A DNA stretch of 54,254 nucleotides from an uncultured Carboxylicivirga sp. (GCA_947491945.1 CANLLN010000030.1:1-54254), one strand, 5' to 3'. Positions 8,916 through 18,157 are shown, counted from the first letter of the stretch. The notes: generated by a model from the letters alone, not told the origin. Program-made: numbers and translations.

Positions 8916-9530
8916 ATGAAAGAAATGCACGATAATAAAGAAAATCTTGAAAAGATAGTTTCGAAGCTGAAAGCGCAGGGCATTGATGCAGGCGAGGCTG
9001 AAAAGCAGCGCATTATTGAGGAGGCTAAGAAACAGGCAGAGCAAATTATCGCTGATGCTGAGGCGCAGAAGCTTTCCGTTGTAAATGCTGCCAATGCTAA
9101 AGCCAAGCAGGCCGAAGAAAATGCACAGACTGCCATTAAGCAGGCCGCCCGTGATATGATTGAAGCTACCAAGGTGGCTGTTCTGAAATATATGGAGTCT
9201 ATTTTTGGTGGACTTACCGGTAGTTTATTCTCTCAGGAGCAGTATTTACAGGAGTTAACCAAAGCGGTGGTTGCTTCCATAAAAGGTGAAAAGGTGGTCT
9301 CGGTGTCGGCGGATACCCTTAAAGCTATGGAGGCCTTCATTGTAAGTGAAGGCTTGAAGGCCGAGGTGGAGTTGAAGCCGCTGACCAACAGTGATGCTAA
9401 AATTGTAGTGCAGTCAAAAGCAAATAAAGGCGTGCAGTTTGTATTGAGCGATGAGGATATACAACAGGCCATGTTTACGTTGTTAAATAAGGATTTGGTT
9501 GCGCGTATAACCAAAAGCCAGGAGGACTAA
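8916..9530 (+). CDS. atpE: V-type ATPase subunit E
   Basis: Peripheral-stalk subunit, 204 aa from the ATG at 8916. The open frame reaches back into subunit B, but those residues (KSIGIRTNRLFII) are not E-like. Residues ~10-85 are a long Ala/Lys/Glu-rich coiled coil (EEAKKQAEQIIADAEAQKLS), followed by the globular C-terminal domain that contacts the V1 head. It follows subunit B by 22 bp. No separate subunit G or F is visible in the operon, as in the Chlamydia-type enzyme. Confidence 0.9.
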   Translation: MKEMHDNKENLEKIVSKLKAQGIDAGEAEKQRIIEEAKKQAEQIIADAEAQKLSVVNAANAKAKQAEENAQTAIKQAARDMIEATKVAVLKYMESIFGGLTGSLFSQEQYLQELTKAVVASIKGEKVVSVSADTLKAMEAFIVSEGLKAEVELKPLTNSDAKIVVQSKANKGVQFVLSDEDIQQAMFTLLNKDLVARITKSQED

Positions 9531-9531
9531 T

Positions 9532-10035
9532 ATGTCGAACTTGGTTTATTTAATGAGTAGCTTGCCGTCGTTGAGTTTTGGACAGGTACCACCCATTACC
9601 ATGGATGAGTTCACCCACGATGCCAAGAATCAATTATCGGCCAGGCACTTCAAAAAATTGGAAGCGGTAGATGCCTACCAGATGCCCGATGCGGGTGGTA
9701 AGCATGCTTTGCAGCGCTTTAGCAGACTGATTAACAAGATGCAGGAAGATATCTCGGAGATTAGGACTGCCCGCGTGCACAAGCGCACGCCGGGTTTGGC
9801 GCATCTGCCCCGAACGGTCATCACTGCCAATCCATTGGAGCGCGAAAAGCTGATTATGCGATGGCAATGGGAAGAACTGGATACCATACAAGCTGGCGAA
9901 ATGTTCACCTTAACGGATGTGATGGTTTATAAATTGCGTTTGCAAATTTTAAACCGTATGAACTCATTCGATGCAGAAAAGGGTTCGCAGGTATTGGCAT
10001 CGGTTGTTAACCCGCCTAAAAAGAAGGAGGAGTAA
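9532..10035 (+). CDS. DUF2764 protein, likely C-like V-ATPase subunit
   Basis: A 167-aa protein whose N-terminus LVYLMSSLPSLSFGQVPP matches DUF2764, a family found next to subunit E in V-ATPase operons of Chlamydiae, spirochaetes and Bacteroidota. It is thought to be the divergent counterpart of subunit C (central stalk to rotor connection); that role is inferred from context. It starts one base after the E stop and overlaps the subunit D start by one base. The purine-rich aaggagg at its end (10024-10030) is an unusually good Shine-Dalgarno site for the next gene. Confidence 0.82.
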   Translation: MSNLVYLMSSLPSLSFGQVPPITMDEFTHDAKNQLSARHFKKLEAVDAYQMPDAGGKHALQRFSRLINKMQEDISEIRTARVHKRTPGLAHLPRTVITANPLEREKLIMRWQWEELDTIQAGEMFTLTDVMVYKLRLQILNRMNSFDAEKGSQVLASVVNPPKKKEE

Positions 10036-10643
10036 TGGCAGGAGTAAAAATAAAATATACAAAGACAGAGCGTGCTCGTCAGAAGAAAATTCTGAAGGTG
10101 TCAATGCGTATGTTGCCTTTGTTCGAGGCCATGGAGAAATCTCTTATGTCAACAATTAACACTATTGCTGAACGTATTGAGGAGATCCGGCAGGTTATCG
10201 AACAGAACAATCAGGCAGCTCGACCGTGGGTGGCTGTTATGAGCGATTCAAAGGTAGATATTAAGTCGTTTATATCGGTTAATAAAGTCATTACCAAGCA
10301 CGTTGATGTGGCCGGTGTGCGGGTTAATCAGTACGATAGTGTTGATTTTAATGTAGAGCCAGTGCAGTACGATACGCCGTTGTGGGTGGATGAGGCCATT
10401 GATTTGATGAAGGAGCAATTGCAGCTGATGGCAGAAATTGATTGTCTTCAGGAGCAGATACTTTTGCTCGAAGAGGAATTGCTGGATGTGCGCGCTCGTA
10501 TCAAGCTGTTTGAAAACCGACGTATCCCCAATGCAAAAACGGCGATACGCAAAATCGGTCAGAAGCTGCAGGATGATGAGCGCTTGACCATTGCTACGGC
10601 TAAAGTTGTTAAAACCAGTCAAAAGGAAGGAGTGATGGTATGA
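10035..10643 (+). CDS. atpD: V-type ATPase subunit D
   Basis: Central rotor shaft subunit, 202 aa. Two long alpha-helical segments (residues ~5-60 and ~125-200) form the antiparallel coiled coil, with a short globular part between. The start ATG shares its A with the stop of the DUF2764 gene and follows aaggagg by 4 nt. The 3' end overlaps subunit I by 4 bp. Confidence 0.93.
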   Translation: MAGVKIKYTKTERARQKKILKVSMRMLPLFEAMEKSLMSTINTIAERIEEIRQVIEQNNQAARPWVAVMSDSKVDIKSFISVNKVITKHVDVAGVRVNQYDSVDFNVEPVQYDTPLWVDEAIDLMKEQLQLMAEIDCLQEQILLLEEELLDVRARIKLFENRRIPNAKTAIRKIGQKLQDDERLTIATAKVVKTSQKEGVMV

Positions 10644-12460
10644 TTAAGAAAATGAAAAAGCTATTGCTTTTCATGACGAATCCTGTCAACGATATGGATG
10701 AGGATTTAACCGTGCTCGGACAATTGGGATTGATGCATATTTCACCTTTTCAGCCGGCTAAAGACGATTCCATTGATCGTGTGCAGGAGCGCATTGAGCA
10801 GATGGAGCGTGCCATTGACATATTGGAGGCGCATGAAGGTCAGGGGGCTGATGCACAGGCTCGGGTGAGTGACTATGCCGGTGAGGAAAGGGGTGAAATT
10901 GCCTTTCTGGAAAAGATATTGGATACCAATGTACACAATGCTGAACTGAAGCTGCAAATAGACGAGCTGACTAACGAGAAGCAGTGGTTTGAAGCGTGGG
11001 GATTGGTGGCAATTGATGATGTAAGGGCGCTTCATGATAAAGGGGTATTTGTACGTCTTTATGAAGTGGCCGATAAGGATTTGAAAAATATCCGTACTAA
11101 TGAAAATGTGCTTATTGCGGGACGGTCTAATGGAGTTAATCAGGTAGTGCTTATCTCTGAAGATAAGGATGCTACCCTGAATTATCATCCGGTGGAATTT
11201 CCCAAGCGATCGCTCAAGCAAGTTGAGCAGACTTTGTCTGAAAAGGAAGCTGAGCTAAGCAAAGGTAAGCAATTCCTAGGGCAACTGAGTGCACAAAAGG
11301 AACTGTTGAAGGAAGCTCTGGTTGAAAGAAAGCGTCGCTTGAAAGTGCGTTTGGTGCAGTACGGAGGCGTTTCTTTTTATGGTAAGTTACGCTGCTGGGA
11401 AGGTTTTGTGCCCGAAGATCAGGTGAGTCATATAACCGATGCTGCCGAAGAAAACGGTTGGGGTTATATGGTGAAAGATCCTCGACCCGATGAATATGAG
11501 CAGGTGCCTACTTTACTGGAAAATCCGGGATGGACCCACAAGATAAAGCCGGTGATGAACTTTATGGGACTGGTGCCGGGCTACGACGAGATTGATGTAT
11601 CGAAAGTATTTTTGATATTCTTTACCTTTTTTACCGGTATTCTTGTTGGTGATGCAGGCTATGGTCTTATCTTCTTTGCCCTTACCCTGCTTGTTCATTG
11701 GAAACAAGGATTTACCAAGCAGATTGAGTTTGGTTTGATGTATACCTTGTCAGCCTCTATTATGACCTGGGGTGTGCTTACCGGTACCTATTTTGGTGTT
11801 GAAGCCATTGCCAATATTCCGTTTTTAAAGCAACTGCAGGTGCAACAGCTAGCGAGTTTTGGTGGCGATAACCTGAAGATTCAACAGTTTATGTTCCTGA
11901 TTGGAGCAGTGCATTTAAGCATTGGTCATCTGCAAAAAGGTTGGAAATATATGAACAGTGTTATACCCGTGGCTCAGCTGGGTTGGGTATCTATCGTGTG
12001 GGGACTTTACTTCCTGGTGAATCAAATGGTGTTAGGAATAGAAGGACCCGTATTCATGCCTTGGATGTTTATCGGAGGTGCCGTGTTGGTGGCCTTGTTT
12101 TCAACTCCGGGACAACCCTTGTTCAAAGGAATGCTATCATCACTGGGTAACCTGCCGTTGAATGTTATTAACGGTTTCTCCGACGTTATTTCCTACATTC
12201 GCCTGTATGCCGTGGGTTTATCAACGGTATTAATGGCTACTAGCTTTAATGATATGGCCATTGGCGAGGGCATAACCACTTTGGCATCGGGCATTGGAGC
12301 CGTTATCATTCTGGTGTTGGGGCATGCCTTAAATATGACTTTGGCAGCCATGGCCGTATTGGTGCATGGTGTACGACTGAATATGTTGGAGTATGCAGGC
12401 CATGCAAGTGTAGAATTTTCGGGAAGCGAATACAACCCTTTTAAATTAAAAAATAAGTAA
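10640..12460 (+). CDS. atpI: V-type ATPase subunit I (a-subunit)
   Basis: Membrane stator subunit forming the ion half-channels with the K ring, 606 aa. The N-terminal half (~1-320) is cytoplasmic with coiled coils. The C-terminal half has about seven membrane segments, beginning VFLIFFTFFTGILVGDAGYG. SDVISYIRLYAVGLST carries the conserved arginine that faces the rotor carboxylate. ATGA overlap with subunit D couples translation. Confidence 0.95.
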   Translation: MIKKMKKLLLFMTNPVNDMDEDLTVLGQLGLMHISPFQPAKDDSIDRVQERIEQMERAIDILEAHEGQGADAQARVSDYAGEERGEIAFLEKILDTNVHNAELKLQIDELTNEKQWFEAWGLVAIDDVRALHDKGVFVRLYEVADKDLKNIRTNENVLIAGRSNGVNQVVLISEDKDATLNYHPVEFPKRSLKQVEQTLSEKEAELSKGKQFLGQLSAQKELLKEALVERKRRLKVRLVQYGGVSFYGKLRCWEGFVPEDQVSHITDAAEENGWGYMVKDPRPDEYEQVPTLLENPGWTHKIKPVMNFMGLVPGYDEIDVSKVFLIFFTFFTGILVGDAGYGLIFFALTLLVHWKQGFTKQIEFGLMYTLSASIMTWGVLTGTYFGVEAIANIPFLKQLQVQQLASFGGDNLKIQQFMFLIGAVHLSIGHLQKGWKYMNSVIPVAQLGWVSIVWGLYFLVNQMVLGIEGPVFMPWMFIGGAVLVALFSTPGQPLFKGMLSSLGNLPLNVINGFSDVISYIRLYAVGLSTVLMATSFNDMAIGEGITTLASGIGAVIILVLGHALNMTLAAMAVLVHGVRLNMLEYAGHASVEFSGSEYNPFKLKNK

Positions 12461-12481
12461 AATCTAATAAATTTACATACA

Positions 12482-12940
12482 ATGACTTTATTAACAGCAG
12501 TAAATGGATTTGGTGGCCACGCCATCGCTTTAGGAATCGCAGGAGTAGGTTCAGCAATAGGAACAGGAATTGCCGCCATGGGTGCCATGGGTCTTTGGAA
12601 GCAGTCGATTAAGGATAAGAAGAAGTTGCCAGCACTAGCACTGGCCATGGTGGGTATGCCCCTTTCTCAGGTGATTTATGGTATGATTTTCATGAACGCT
12701 TTAATTGGTGCTAACCTAAATCCTGACAGCTATACCAACCAGATGGTTTTTGCCCTGTTTGTGGGTATTGCCATTGCTGCCTCGGCCATTATGCAGGGAC
12801 GTGCCGGTGCTGCCGCTTGTTCTAACTTAGCCGTAGACGACAAGCAGGGTGCAGGTATGTACATTGCTGCCATGGGTGTTATCGAAACCGTTGCCCTGTT
12901 GGCCATGGTATTTGGTATGGGAGCTATCCCTGCTGCATAA
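12482..12940 (+). CDS. atpK: V-type ATPase proteolipid subunit K
   Basis: Rotor-ring proteolipid, 152 aa, two fused hairpins (four membrane helices). Only the second hairpin carries the ion-binding carboxylate (E135 in MGVIETVALL), the usual state of pump-type V-ATPases. Aligned by eye with Enterococcus hirae NtpK, the Na+ ligands are kept: S62 and Q63 (PLSQVIYG, for T64 and Q65), Y66 (Y68), Q105 in IMQGRAGAA (Q110) and E135 (E139). This suggests Na+ coupling, inferred from residues only. It is the last gene of the operon and is followed by a terminator. Confidence 0.95.
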   Translation: MTLLTAVNGFGGHAIALGIAGVGSAIGTGIAAMGAMGLWKQSIKDKKKLPALALAMVGMPLSQVIYGMIFMNALIGANLNPDSYTNQMVFALFVGIAIAASAIMQGRAGAAACSNLAVDDKQGAGMYIAAMGVIETVALLAMVFGMGAIPAA

Positions 12941-12970
12941 GGGTATATTTACAAGTAGTAAAATATTATA

Positions 12971-13002
12971 AGAGTTGGCTATCTTTGCCAGCTCTTTTTT
13001 TA
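12971..13002 (+). terminator. Terminator of the V-ATPase operon
   Basis: Stem agagttggc (12971-12979) with gccagctct (12987-12995), one G-T pair, followed by seven T. Confidence 0.85.
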
Positions 13003-13061
13003 TAAATAAGGTTTTTAGTCAGTCACGCCTGCCTACTGCCTTCTAACGTAGTAACTGTTAT

Positions 13062-13421
13062 ATGAATTTAACCGGTCATTGGCATTTTTTTGAGCAATTT
13101 GAAGCAGGTTTTGATATGGGCTATGCACTCCTTAAGCAGGTGAAGCAGAAGGTGACTGGAACCCTTATTTATCGTGAGTATATTTATGGTGAAGGCTCTT
13201 TTTTGATTGAAATTGATGTGATGGGCGATGTGGTGGATGACCGACTTATGTTGCAGGGGCAGCGTTATGAAATTCTGGAGTCCGCCGAAGATATTATTTA
13301 TTGCCTTGATGATCGCATTGCCGAGTTATCCAATCCTAACCGTATAGAAGGCCATAGTGTGGATGATCAGAATTTAGAAGGACGCTTTCTTTTGCGTCGC
13401 GTTGGTAGCGATCCGATGTAG
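13062..13421 (+). CDS. Small conserved-looking protein of unknown function
   Basis: A 119-aa soluble protein with no signal peptide or membrane segment. It opens MNLTGHWHFFEQFEAGFDMG and alternates hydrophobic and polar residues (GTLIYREYIYGEGSFLIEID), which suggests a beta-rich, lipocalin-like small barrel. I do not recognise the family. It sits 60 bp after the V-ATPase terminator and 297 bp before the UspA gene, so it is probably a single-gene unit. Coding potential looks real from codon use and the lack of repeats. Confidence 0.65.
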   Translation: MNLTGHWHFFEQFEAGFDMGYALLKQVKQKVTGTLIYREYIYGEGSFLIEIDVMGDVVDDRLMLQGQRYEILESAEDIIYCLDDRIAELSNPNRIEGHSVDDQNLEGRFLLRRVGSDPM

Positions 13422-13718
13422 CGTCTACGCTGTAAGCTTTTTGATACTTTTTATAAATCCTCCCTTAGGGCTAAAAAGGGTTTCGTTTAATTGACTAGTG
13501 CTTTATTTTAATTGACAAGCAACATATTATCATAGATTAAAAATCAAACATTATTCCTAAAATTTTCGTATAATAACATAGAGTTGGTCGCTCTTTGTGG
13601 TTGTGTATTTCTGATGCAAAACCACGAGTTGCTTTTCCGAAAAGGTTCGTTAATGACTCTACCTACGGCAACCTCTGCCGGTGCTGCAAGAAAAAGCTAA
13701 ATTCCTAAAAAAAGAGAG
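13422..13718. other. Spacer before the universal stress gene
   Basis: About 300 bp, AT-rich, without an open frame that can be supported. No promoter with both consensus boxes was found. Confidence 0.4.
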
Positions 13719-14531
13719 ATGAAACGGATATTATTGTTAACCGATTTCTCTGACACTGCCAGGAATGCCGCCATGTACGCCCTTAAAATGTTTGAAAACG
13801 AAAAGGTGTATTTCGACCTGCTGAATGCTTATGATCTTGAGTTTAGCGGCAGCCCCTATATTATGCAAGTGAAAGATGAATTGGCTGAAGAGAGTCTCAG
13901 AGGCCTCAAGAATGAATTGTCACTTTTGCACCGTCGTTTTCCCGATGCACGTGTTGAACTAGCCTCGCGCTTTGGTTCTTTGCTTGATGTTGTGCAGAGC
14001 GAAATTCTGGATTTTAAGCCGGAGCTGATAGTCATTGGTTGTCGGGGTGAAACAGCATTGGAGAATTTTCTGCTGGGTAGCAATGCCTACGAAGTGGTGA
14101 AGAACATTAATTCAGCCATTTTGGTAGTACCCAAATATGCCAAATTTAAAAAGCCGGATAAGATTGTCTTTGCAACCGACCTTCGGGACTTTAAAGTGGA
14201 TGAAGTGGTGGAGCCTCTGCGTGATTTAGCCAAGTATTTTAAGGCAGAGCTGATGTTTGTGAATGTGATGGAGGAGGACTATGTGAATCGCTTGGAGGCA
14301 GAGAGTAAAATCGCAGCCCATTTCGATGACATTGACCTGTCCTTTAACTTTATTGAAGGTGAGGATGTGTGTAACGGTATCTTAAAATTTATGGAGGAAA
14401 AAGATGCTGATATGGTTACCCTGGTGCGCCATAACGAGTCGTTCTTCGAGCGCCTGTTCCGACCCAGTGTGACCCGTAAAATGGTTTTACATCCTGAGCA
14501 TCCCATGCTTATTTTACACGATGCGAAATAA
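13719..14531 (+). CDS. Universal stress protein, two UspA domains
   Basis: A 270-aa tandem UspA protein, cytoplasmic. Domain 1 (~1-145) starts MKRILLLTDFSDTARNA and ends with a complete ATP-binding motif of the G-x2-G-x9-GS type (GCRGETALENFLLGS). Domain 2 (~150-270) keeps the fold (KIVFATDLRDF, MVTLVRHNESFFERLF) but lacks the full motif, so probably only one domain binds ATP. UspA proteins support survival under stress; the partner is unknown. It is a single-gene unit ending in a strong bidirectional terminator. Confidence 0.9.
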   Translation: MKRILLLTDFSDTARNAAMYALKMFENEKVYFDLLNAYDLEFSGSPYIMQVKDELAEESLRGLKNELSLLHRRFPDARVELASRFGSLLDVVQSEILDFKPELIVIGCRGETALENFLLGSNAYEVVKNINSAILVVPKYAKFKKPDKIVFATDLRDFKVDEVVEPLRDLAKYFKAELMFVNVMEEDYVNRLEAESKIAAHFDDIDLSFNFIEGEDVCNGILKFMEEKDADMVTLVRHNESFFERLFRPSVTRKMVLHPEHPMLILHDAK

Positions 14532-14560
14532 AAAAAGCGGCCTGAGCCGCTTTTTTTTTA
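14531..14560. terminator. Bidirectional terminator (UspA / POT genes)
   Basis: aaaaaagcggc (14531-14541) pairs with gccgctttttt over a ctga loop. A and T runs on both sides serve the convergent genes. Confidence 0.85.
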
Positions 14561-14574
14561 TTTGGTTTCTCAAG

Positions 14575-16119
14575 TTACTTTGAAACTCGTTCTAACCATT
14601 TTAGCATAAATAACATTGTAAGCATAGAAATAACGCATACCACTACAAAAATTGACCAAGTGGCCCAAAGTGGAATGCTTTCATAGAAAATAGCACCAAT
14701 AAATAATAAACCATTTCCTAAGGCTGTAGCACCAAGCCATCCGCCTTGCATTAAACCTTGCAGGTGTGGTGGTGCAACTTTTGATACAAAAGAAATACCC
14801 ATTGGACTAATAAATAGTTCTGCGATTGTCAGGATAAAATAGGTGCCGATTAATAACATGGGCGTCACTCGCTCAGTATTACCTAGTGCAATACCGCCTT
14901 CGCTTGGACTAATAGTTTCAAATAATGGCAATCCGAATGATCCTATCATCATTACTACAAAGCCTAAAGCTGATATGGCCATACCAATCGCAATCTTTTT
15001 AGGTGTTGACGGCTCCAAACCTTTGGCTCTTAACCAACCAAACAGACCCACAACAATTGGAGATAAAAACACAACGAAAAATGGGTTCATCACCTGAAAG
15101 ATCTCTGCTCCTTCGAACGAAATGCCTAATATCTTAAAAGAAATTACGCTTAAGTCGGTATAGTCGCGTGCAAAGTAGGTCAAAGTCAATCCATTTTGAT
15201 GGAAAGAAAACCAGAAGAAAATAACAACGCCAAACACAGCAAATAAGGCATACATTCTCTGTCTAATTTCTGCTGCTTCCATTTTTACTTCCTCTTTTGT
15301 AAATTCGTTTGCAGATGAATTAGCACTCTTGGGATCCGGGTAGGTTCTTTTGTTTATTAAAAATATAACCAGCGAAGTAACCATTGCTAAAGCAGCAATA
15401 CCAAAGGCATAGTGAAAACCAGTTGTAAAGACATTTAAATATTTGGTGGAGAAAGCAGCTAAATCGTTAACGACAGTTCCACTGGCTGCATCGGCAAATT
15501 CCTGAAATCGAACAATAGATTCTGAATTGATAGTACCCTCTAGATAGCTATGGCAATACTCAGGCAAACTACTGTTATATAAGAAATTATTTTTGCTTAG
15601 CCACCAGTTGCGTACACCAATAGCAGCAAGGGGGGCAAAAATGGCACCTACATTAATAAAGGCATAAAAAAGTACGAAACCTGAGTCTCTCATTTTTTTA
15701 TAGTCGGGGTGGTCATACATTTGTCCAACCAATGCCTGTAAGTTACCTTTAAATAATCCGGTACCAAACGCATAAAGAAATAATCCGAAACATATTATCC
15801 CCAAGGATACTGTTACATTAGCAACGGGGGTTACTGTTGGATAAGCAATAAATACCGCTCCAACTACTTTCATAACCAAACCCGATGTGATGGTGCCTTT
15901 ATAGTTTCCTGTTTTATCCGCAATAATACCTCCCACTAAGGCAAGTATATAAAGCAAAAAATAAAATACAGAATATATAATTCCTGCATCTGTTCCTGTC
16001 ATGTTATATTTGGCCTGTAAAAACAGCACCAAAATTGCCATCATGGTATAAAAACCAAACCGCTCGCCCATATTGGACAAGGAGGCTGAAATTAATCCTT
16101 TAGGATGTCCTTTAAACAT
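14575..16119 (-). CDS. POT/PTR family proton-coupled peptide transporter
   Basis: Proton-dependent oligopeptide transporter, 514 aa, inner membrane, about 12-14 helices. The N-terminus KGLISASLSNMGERFGFYTM holds the POT motif (ExxERFxYY, here with F and T replacing the two tyrosines). ALVGGIIADKTGNYK is the MFS loop 2-3 motif. FFWFSFHQNGLTLTYFA is typical of Bacteroidota di/tripeptide transporters. It has its own promoter with exact consensus spacing. Confidence 0.92.
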   Translation of the reverse strand: MFKGHPKGLISASLSNMGERFGFYTMMAILVLFLQAKYNMTGTDAGIIYSVFYFLLYILALVGGIIADKTGNYKGTITSGLVMKVVGAVFIAYPTVTPVANVTVSLGIICFGLFLYAFGTGLFKGNLQALVGQMYDHPDYKKMRDSGFVLFYAFINVGAIFAPLAAIGVRNWWLSKNNFLYNSSLPEYCHSYLEGTINSESIVRFQEFADAASGTVVNDLAAFSTKYLNVFTTGFHYAFGIAALAMVTSLVIFLINKRTYPDPKSANSSANEFTKEEVKMEAAEIRQRMYALFAVFGVVIFFWFSFHQNGLTLTYFARDYTDLSVISFKILGISFEGAEIFQVMNPFFVVFLSPIVVGLFGWLRAKGLEPSTPKKIAIGMAISALGFVVMMIGSFGLPLFETISPSEGGIALGNTERVTPMLLIGTYFILTIAELFISPMGISFVSKVAPPHLQGLMQGGWLGATALGNGLLFIGAIFYESIPLWATWSIFVVVCVISMLTMLFMLKWLERVSK

Positions 16120-16159
16120 ATCTATTTAATTTATAATTAGTTGTTAAATCAAAGCGAAA

Positions 16160-16190
16160 CAAATATATATTTTTTTGAAGCACTTACAAA
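16160..16190 (-). promoter_or_regulatory. Promoter of the POT transporter gene
   Basis: On the minus strand TTTG (16187-16190) is followed after exactly 19 bp by tatatttg (16160-16167), a full match to the Bacteroidota consensus TTTG-N19-TAnnTTTG. The predicted leader is about 35 nt. Confidence 0.75.
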
Positions 16191-16343
16191 TCGTAAGAGT
16201 CATGCTCTGTGATAGTTGTCGTGTAATTGGGTGATTGTTAGAAAAGTAAAGTGTTTAAATATTCAAAAATAATTGAACAAACACTTCAAACCATTATAAG
16301 CGCTTATCGGCTTTAAAAACTGTTATCTCAATCAAAAACTTTT

Positions 16344-16351
16344 TACATTTG
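16344..16351 (+). promoter_or_regulatory. Candidate -7 box of the nnr gene
   Basis: tacatttg fits TAnnTTTG. The position 19 bp upstream reads tgtt, only a partial -33 match. The leader would be about 120 nt. The remainder of the 16120-16477 gap holds nothing else recognisable. Confidence 0.35.
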
Positions 16352-16477
16352 CTTATGCCGGTTATAGATAGCTTCCTAATGAGCTCATAATTTAGGGTGC
16401 TTACTTCTGTAAAATCCTTTGGGCTGTGTTTCGGCTTGATGATTCGGTGTTAGTACAACCTTAAATGCTAGGATAAG

Positions 16478-17989
16478 ATGAAGATATTTCCTGTTTCGCA
16501 AATTGCCAATATCGATCGATATACCATAGCGCATGAACCCATTGCTGCCATTGACCTGATGGAACGTGCTGCCCAGGCTTTTTATCGTCGTTTTGTGGCT
16601 ATATATCCTCATGGCGACGTAAGTGTTTTGGTAGGCCCGGGCAATAATGGTGGCGATGCCCTCGTGGTAGCCCGTCTTTTGCTGCTTGATGGTCGTCGGG
16701 TGCAGGTATTTCTTATGAGCGATTCAGTAATGCTGGGTGATGAGGCAGCGCTTAATCTGAAGCGCCTGCGAAAAATACAAGATGATGTGCAAGTGTTGAT
16801 CTCAGTGGATCAGTTTGATCGGATAGATTCGCAGGATATTGTGGTGGATGGTTTATTTGGCTCGGGCCTTAACCGCCCCTTGAAAGGTTTGTATAAGCAG
16901 CTGGTGCAATATATCAATACAGCTGATAATGCGGTGGTGAGCATCGATGTGCCCTCGGGTTTGTTTGGCGAGGATAATCCCACCAATGATATGGAGGGGA
17001 TTGTGAAAGCAGATCTTACCATTAGTTTTCAGTTTCCCAAGCTGGCCTTTCTCTTGCCCGAAAATGAAGCGTATGTCGGGCAATGGCAGGTGGTGGATAT
17101 TGGGCTTCATCCACACATTATTCAGCAGAGTGTCACGGGTTTTTCATTAAGTGAATCGCACGATGTGAAGATCTTACTAAAGAAACACAGTCGCTTCTCA
17201 CACAAGGGATGTTTTGGACATGCCCTGTTGTTAGCTGGTAACTACGGTAAGATGGGAGCCGCGGTGCTGGCATCCAAAGCCTGTTTGAAGGCCGGCGTTG
17301 GGCTGCTGACAACCCATGTGCCGCGCCTGGGATATCCCATTATTCAAACCGCGGTGCCCGAGGCAATGGCCAGTATCGATCGCTCCGATATATTGCTCTC
17401 CGAGTTTCCACAATTAGATGCTTACGCCGCCTTGGCTATTGGTCCGGGCATTGGCACTAAGCCCAATACATTTGGTGCGCTGCGTGCTCTACTGCAAAGG
17501 CTTCAGGGTAAACCCATTGTACTCGATGCTGATGCCCTGAATATGCTGGCTGCTCATCCCTATCTTTGGGAGTCGGTACCGGATAATGCCATTCTAACAC
17601 CTCACCCTGGTGAGTTCGATCGCCTGGCGGGTAAAAGCACCAATGCCTACGACAGGTTGCAAAAAGCGGTAAGACTGGCAAAAGAAAAAAGCGTGATATT
17701 GGTGCTGAAGGGTGCCTATACTGCTGTTATTGCTGCCGATGGGCATTGTTATTTTAATGCAAGTGGTAACTATGGGATGGCTACGGCTGGGAGTGGCGAT
17801 GTTCTTACAGGTATGCTGCTTGCTTTGTTAGCACAGGGTTATCTGCCTTTAGAGGCGGCAAGACTGGGTGTTTATCTTCATGGGTTGGCTGCTGATCTTC
17901 TATTAGGTCAATCGGCAGAGGAAGCCATTGTTGCCAGCGATATTATTTCAAACATCGGCAGCGCCTATAAGCATCTTAAAAATGAGTAG
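16478..17989 (+). CDS. nnr: Bifunctional NAD(P)H-hydrate epimerase / dehydratase
   Basis: Metabolite-repair enzyme for damaged NAD(P)HX, 503 aa, cytoplasmic. The N-terminal YjeF domain (~1-215) is the epimerase, with GPGNNGGDALVVARLL at residues 53-68. The C-terminal ribokinase-like domain (~230-500) is the ADP- or ATP-dependent dehydratase, with TPHPGEFDRL and AGSGDVLTG (residues 437-445, D441 catalytic). The fused two-domain form and length fit the family. The stop codon abuts an inverted-repeat element. Confidence 0.95.
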   Translation: MKIFPVSQIANIDRYTIAHEPIAAIDLMERAAQAFYRRFVAIYPHGDVSVLVGPGNNGGDALVVARLLLLDGRRVQVFLMSDSVMLGDEAALNLKRLRKIQDDVQVLISVDQFDRIDSQDIVVDGLFGSGLNRPLKGLYKQLVQYINTADNAVVSIDVPSGLFGEDNPTNDMEGIVKADLTISFQFPKLAFLLPENEAYVGQWQVVDIGLHPHIIQQSVTGFSLSESHDVKILLKKHSRFSHKGCFGHALLLAGNYGKMGAAVLASKACLKAGVGLLTTHVPRLGYPIIQTAVPEAMASIDRSDILLSEFPQLDAYAALAIGPGIGTKPNTFGALRALLQRLQGKPIVLDADALNMLAAHPYLWESVPDNAILTPHPGEFDRLAGKSTNAYDRLQKAVRLAKEKSVILVLKGAYTAVIAADGHCYFNASGNYGMATAGSGDVLTGMLLALLAQGYLPLEAARLGVYLHGLAADLLLGQSAEEAIVASDIISNIGSAYKHLKNE

Positions 17990-17991
17990 GT

Positions 17992-18116
17992 GACAAGCTC
18001 CAAGCTGACAATTACCATCTTGGCTTTTAATTTTTTTCGTTTACCTTTGGTGTCCCTCGTCTTGTGTGAAAAAAAAGGCGATAAATATGTCGGACTTTTC
18101 AGCTTGTGGAGCCTTG
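17992..18116. repeat. Interspersed inverted repeat (AAGCTCCAAGCTGA type)
   Basis: gacaagctccaagctga (17992-18008) recurs in inverted, slightly bulged form as tcagcttgtggagccttg (18099-18116). The element begins just 2 bp after the nnr stop codon and encloses an AT-rich core. It is a different family from the palindromes at 32-33 kb. Confidence 0.5.
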
Positions 18117-18157
18117 CTACTTGGTAAAAGTTCGTGTAAATCAGAAAAAAATATTGG

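Noticed and set aside
8786-9172. Minus-strand open frame of 128 codons rich in Ala, Ser and Cys
   Set aside because: It is the antisense shadow of the Ala/Lys/Glu-rich coiled coil of subunit E.
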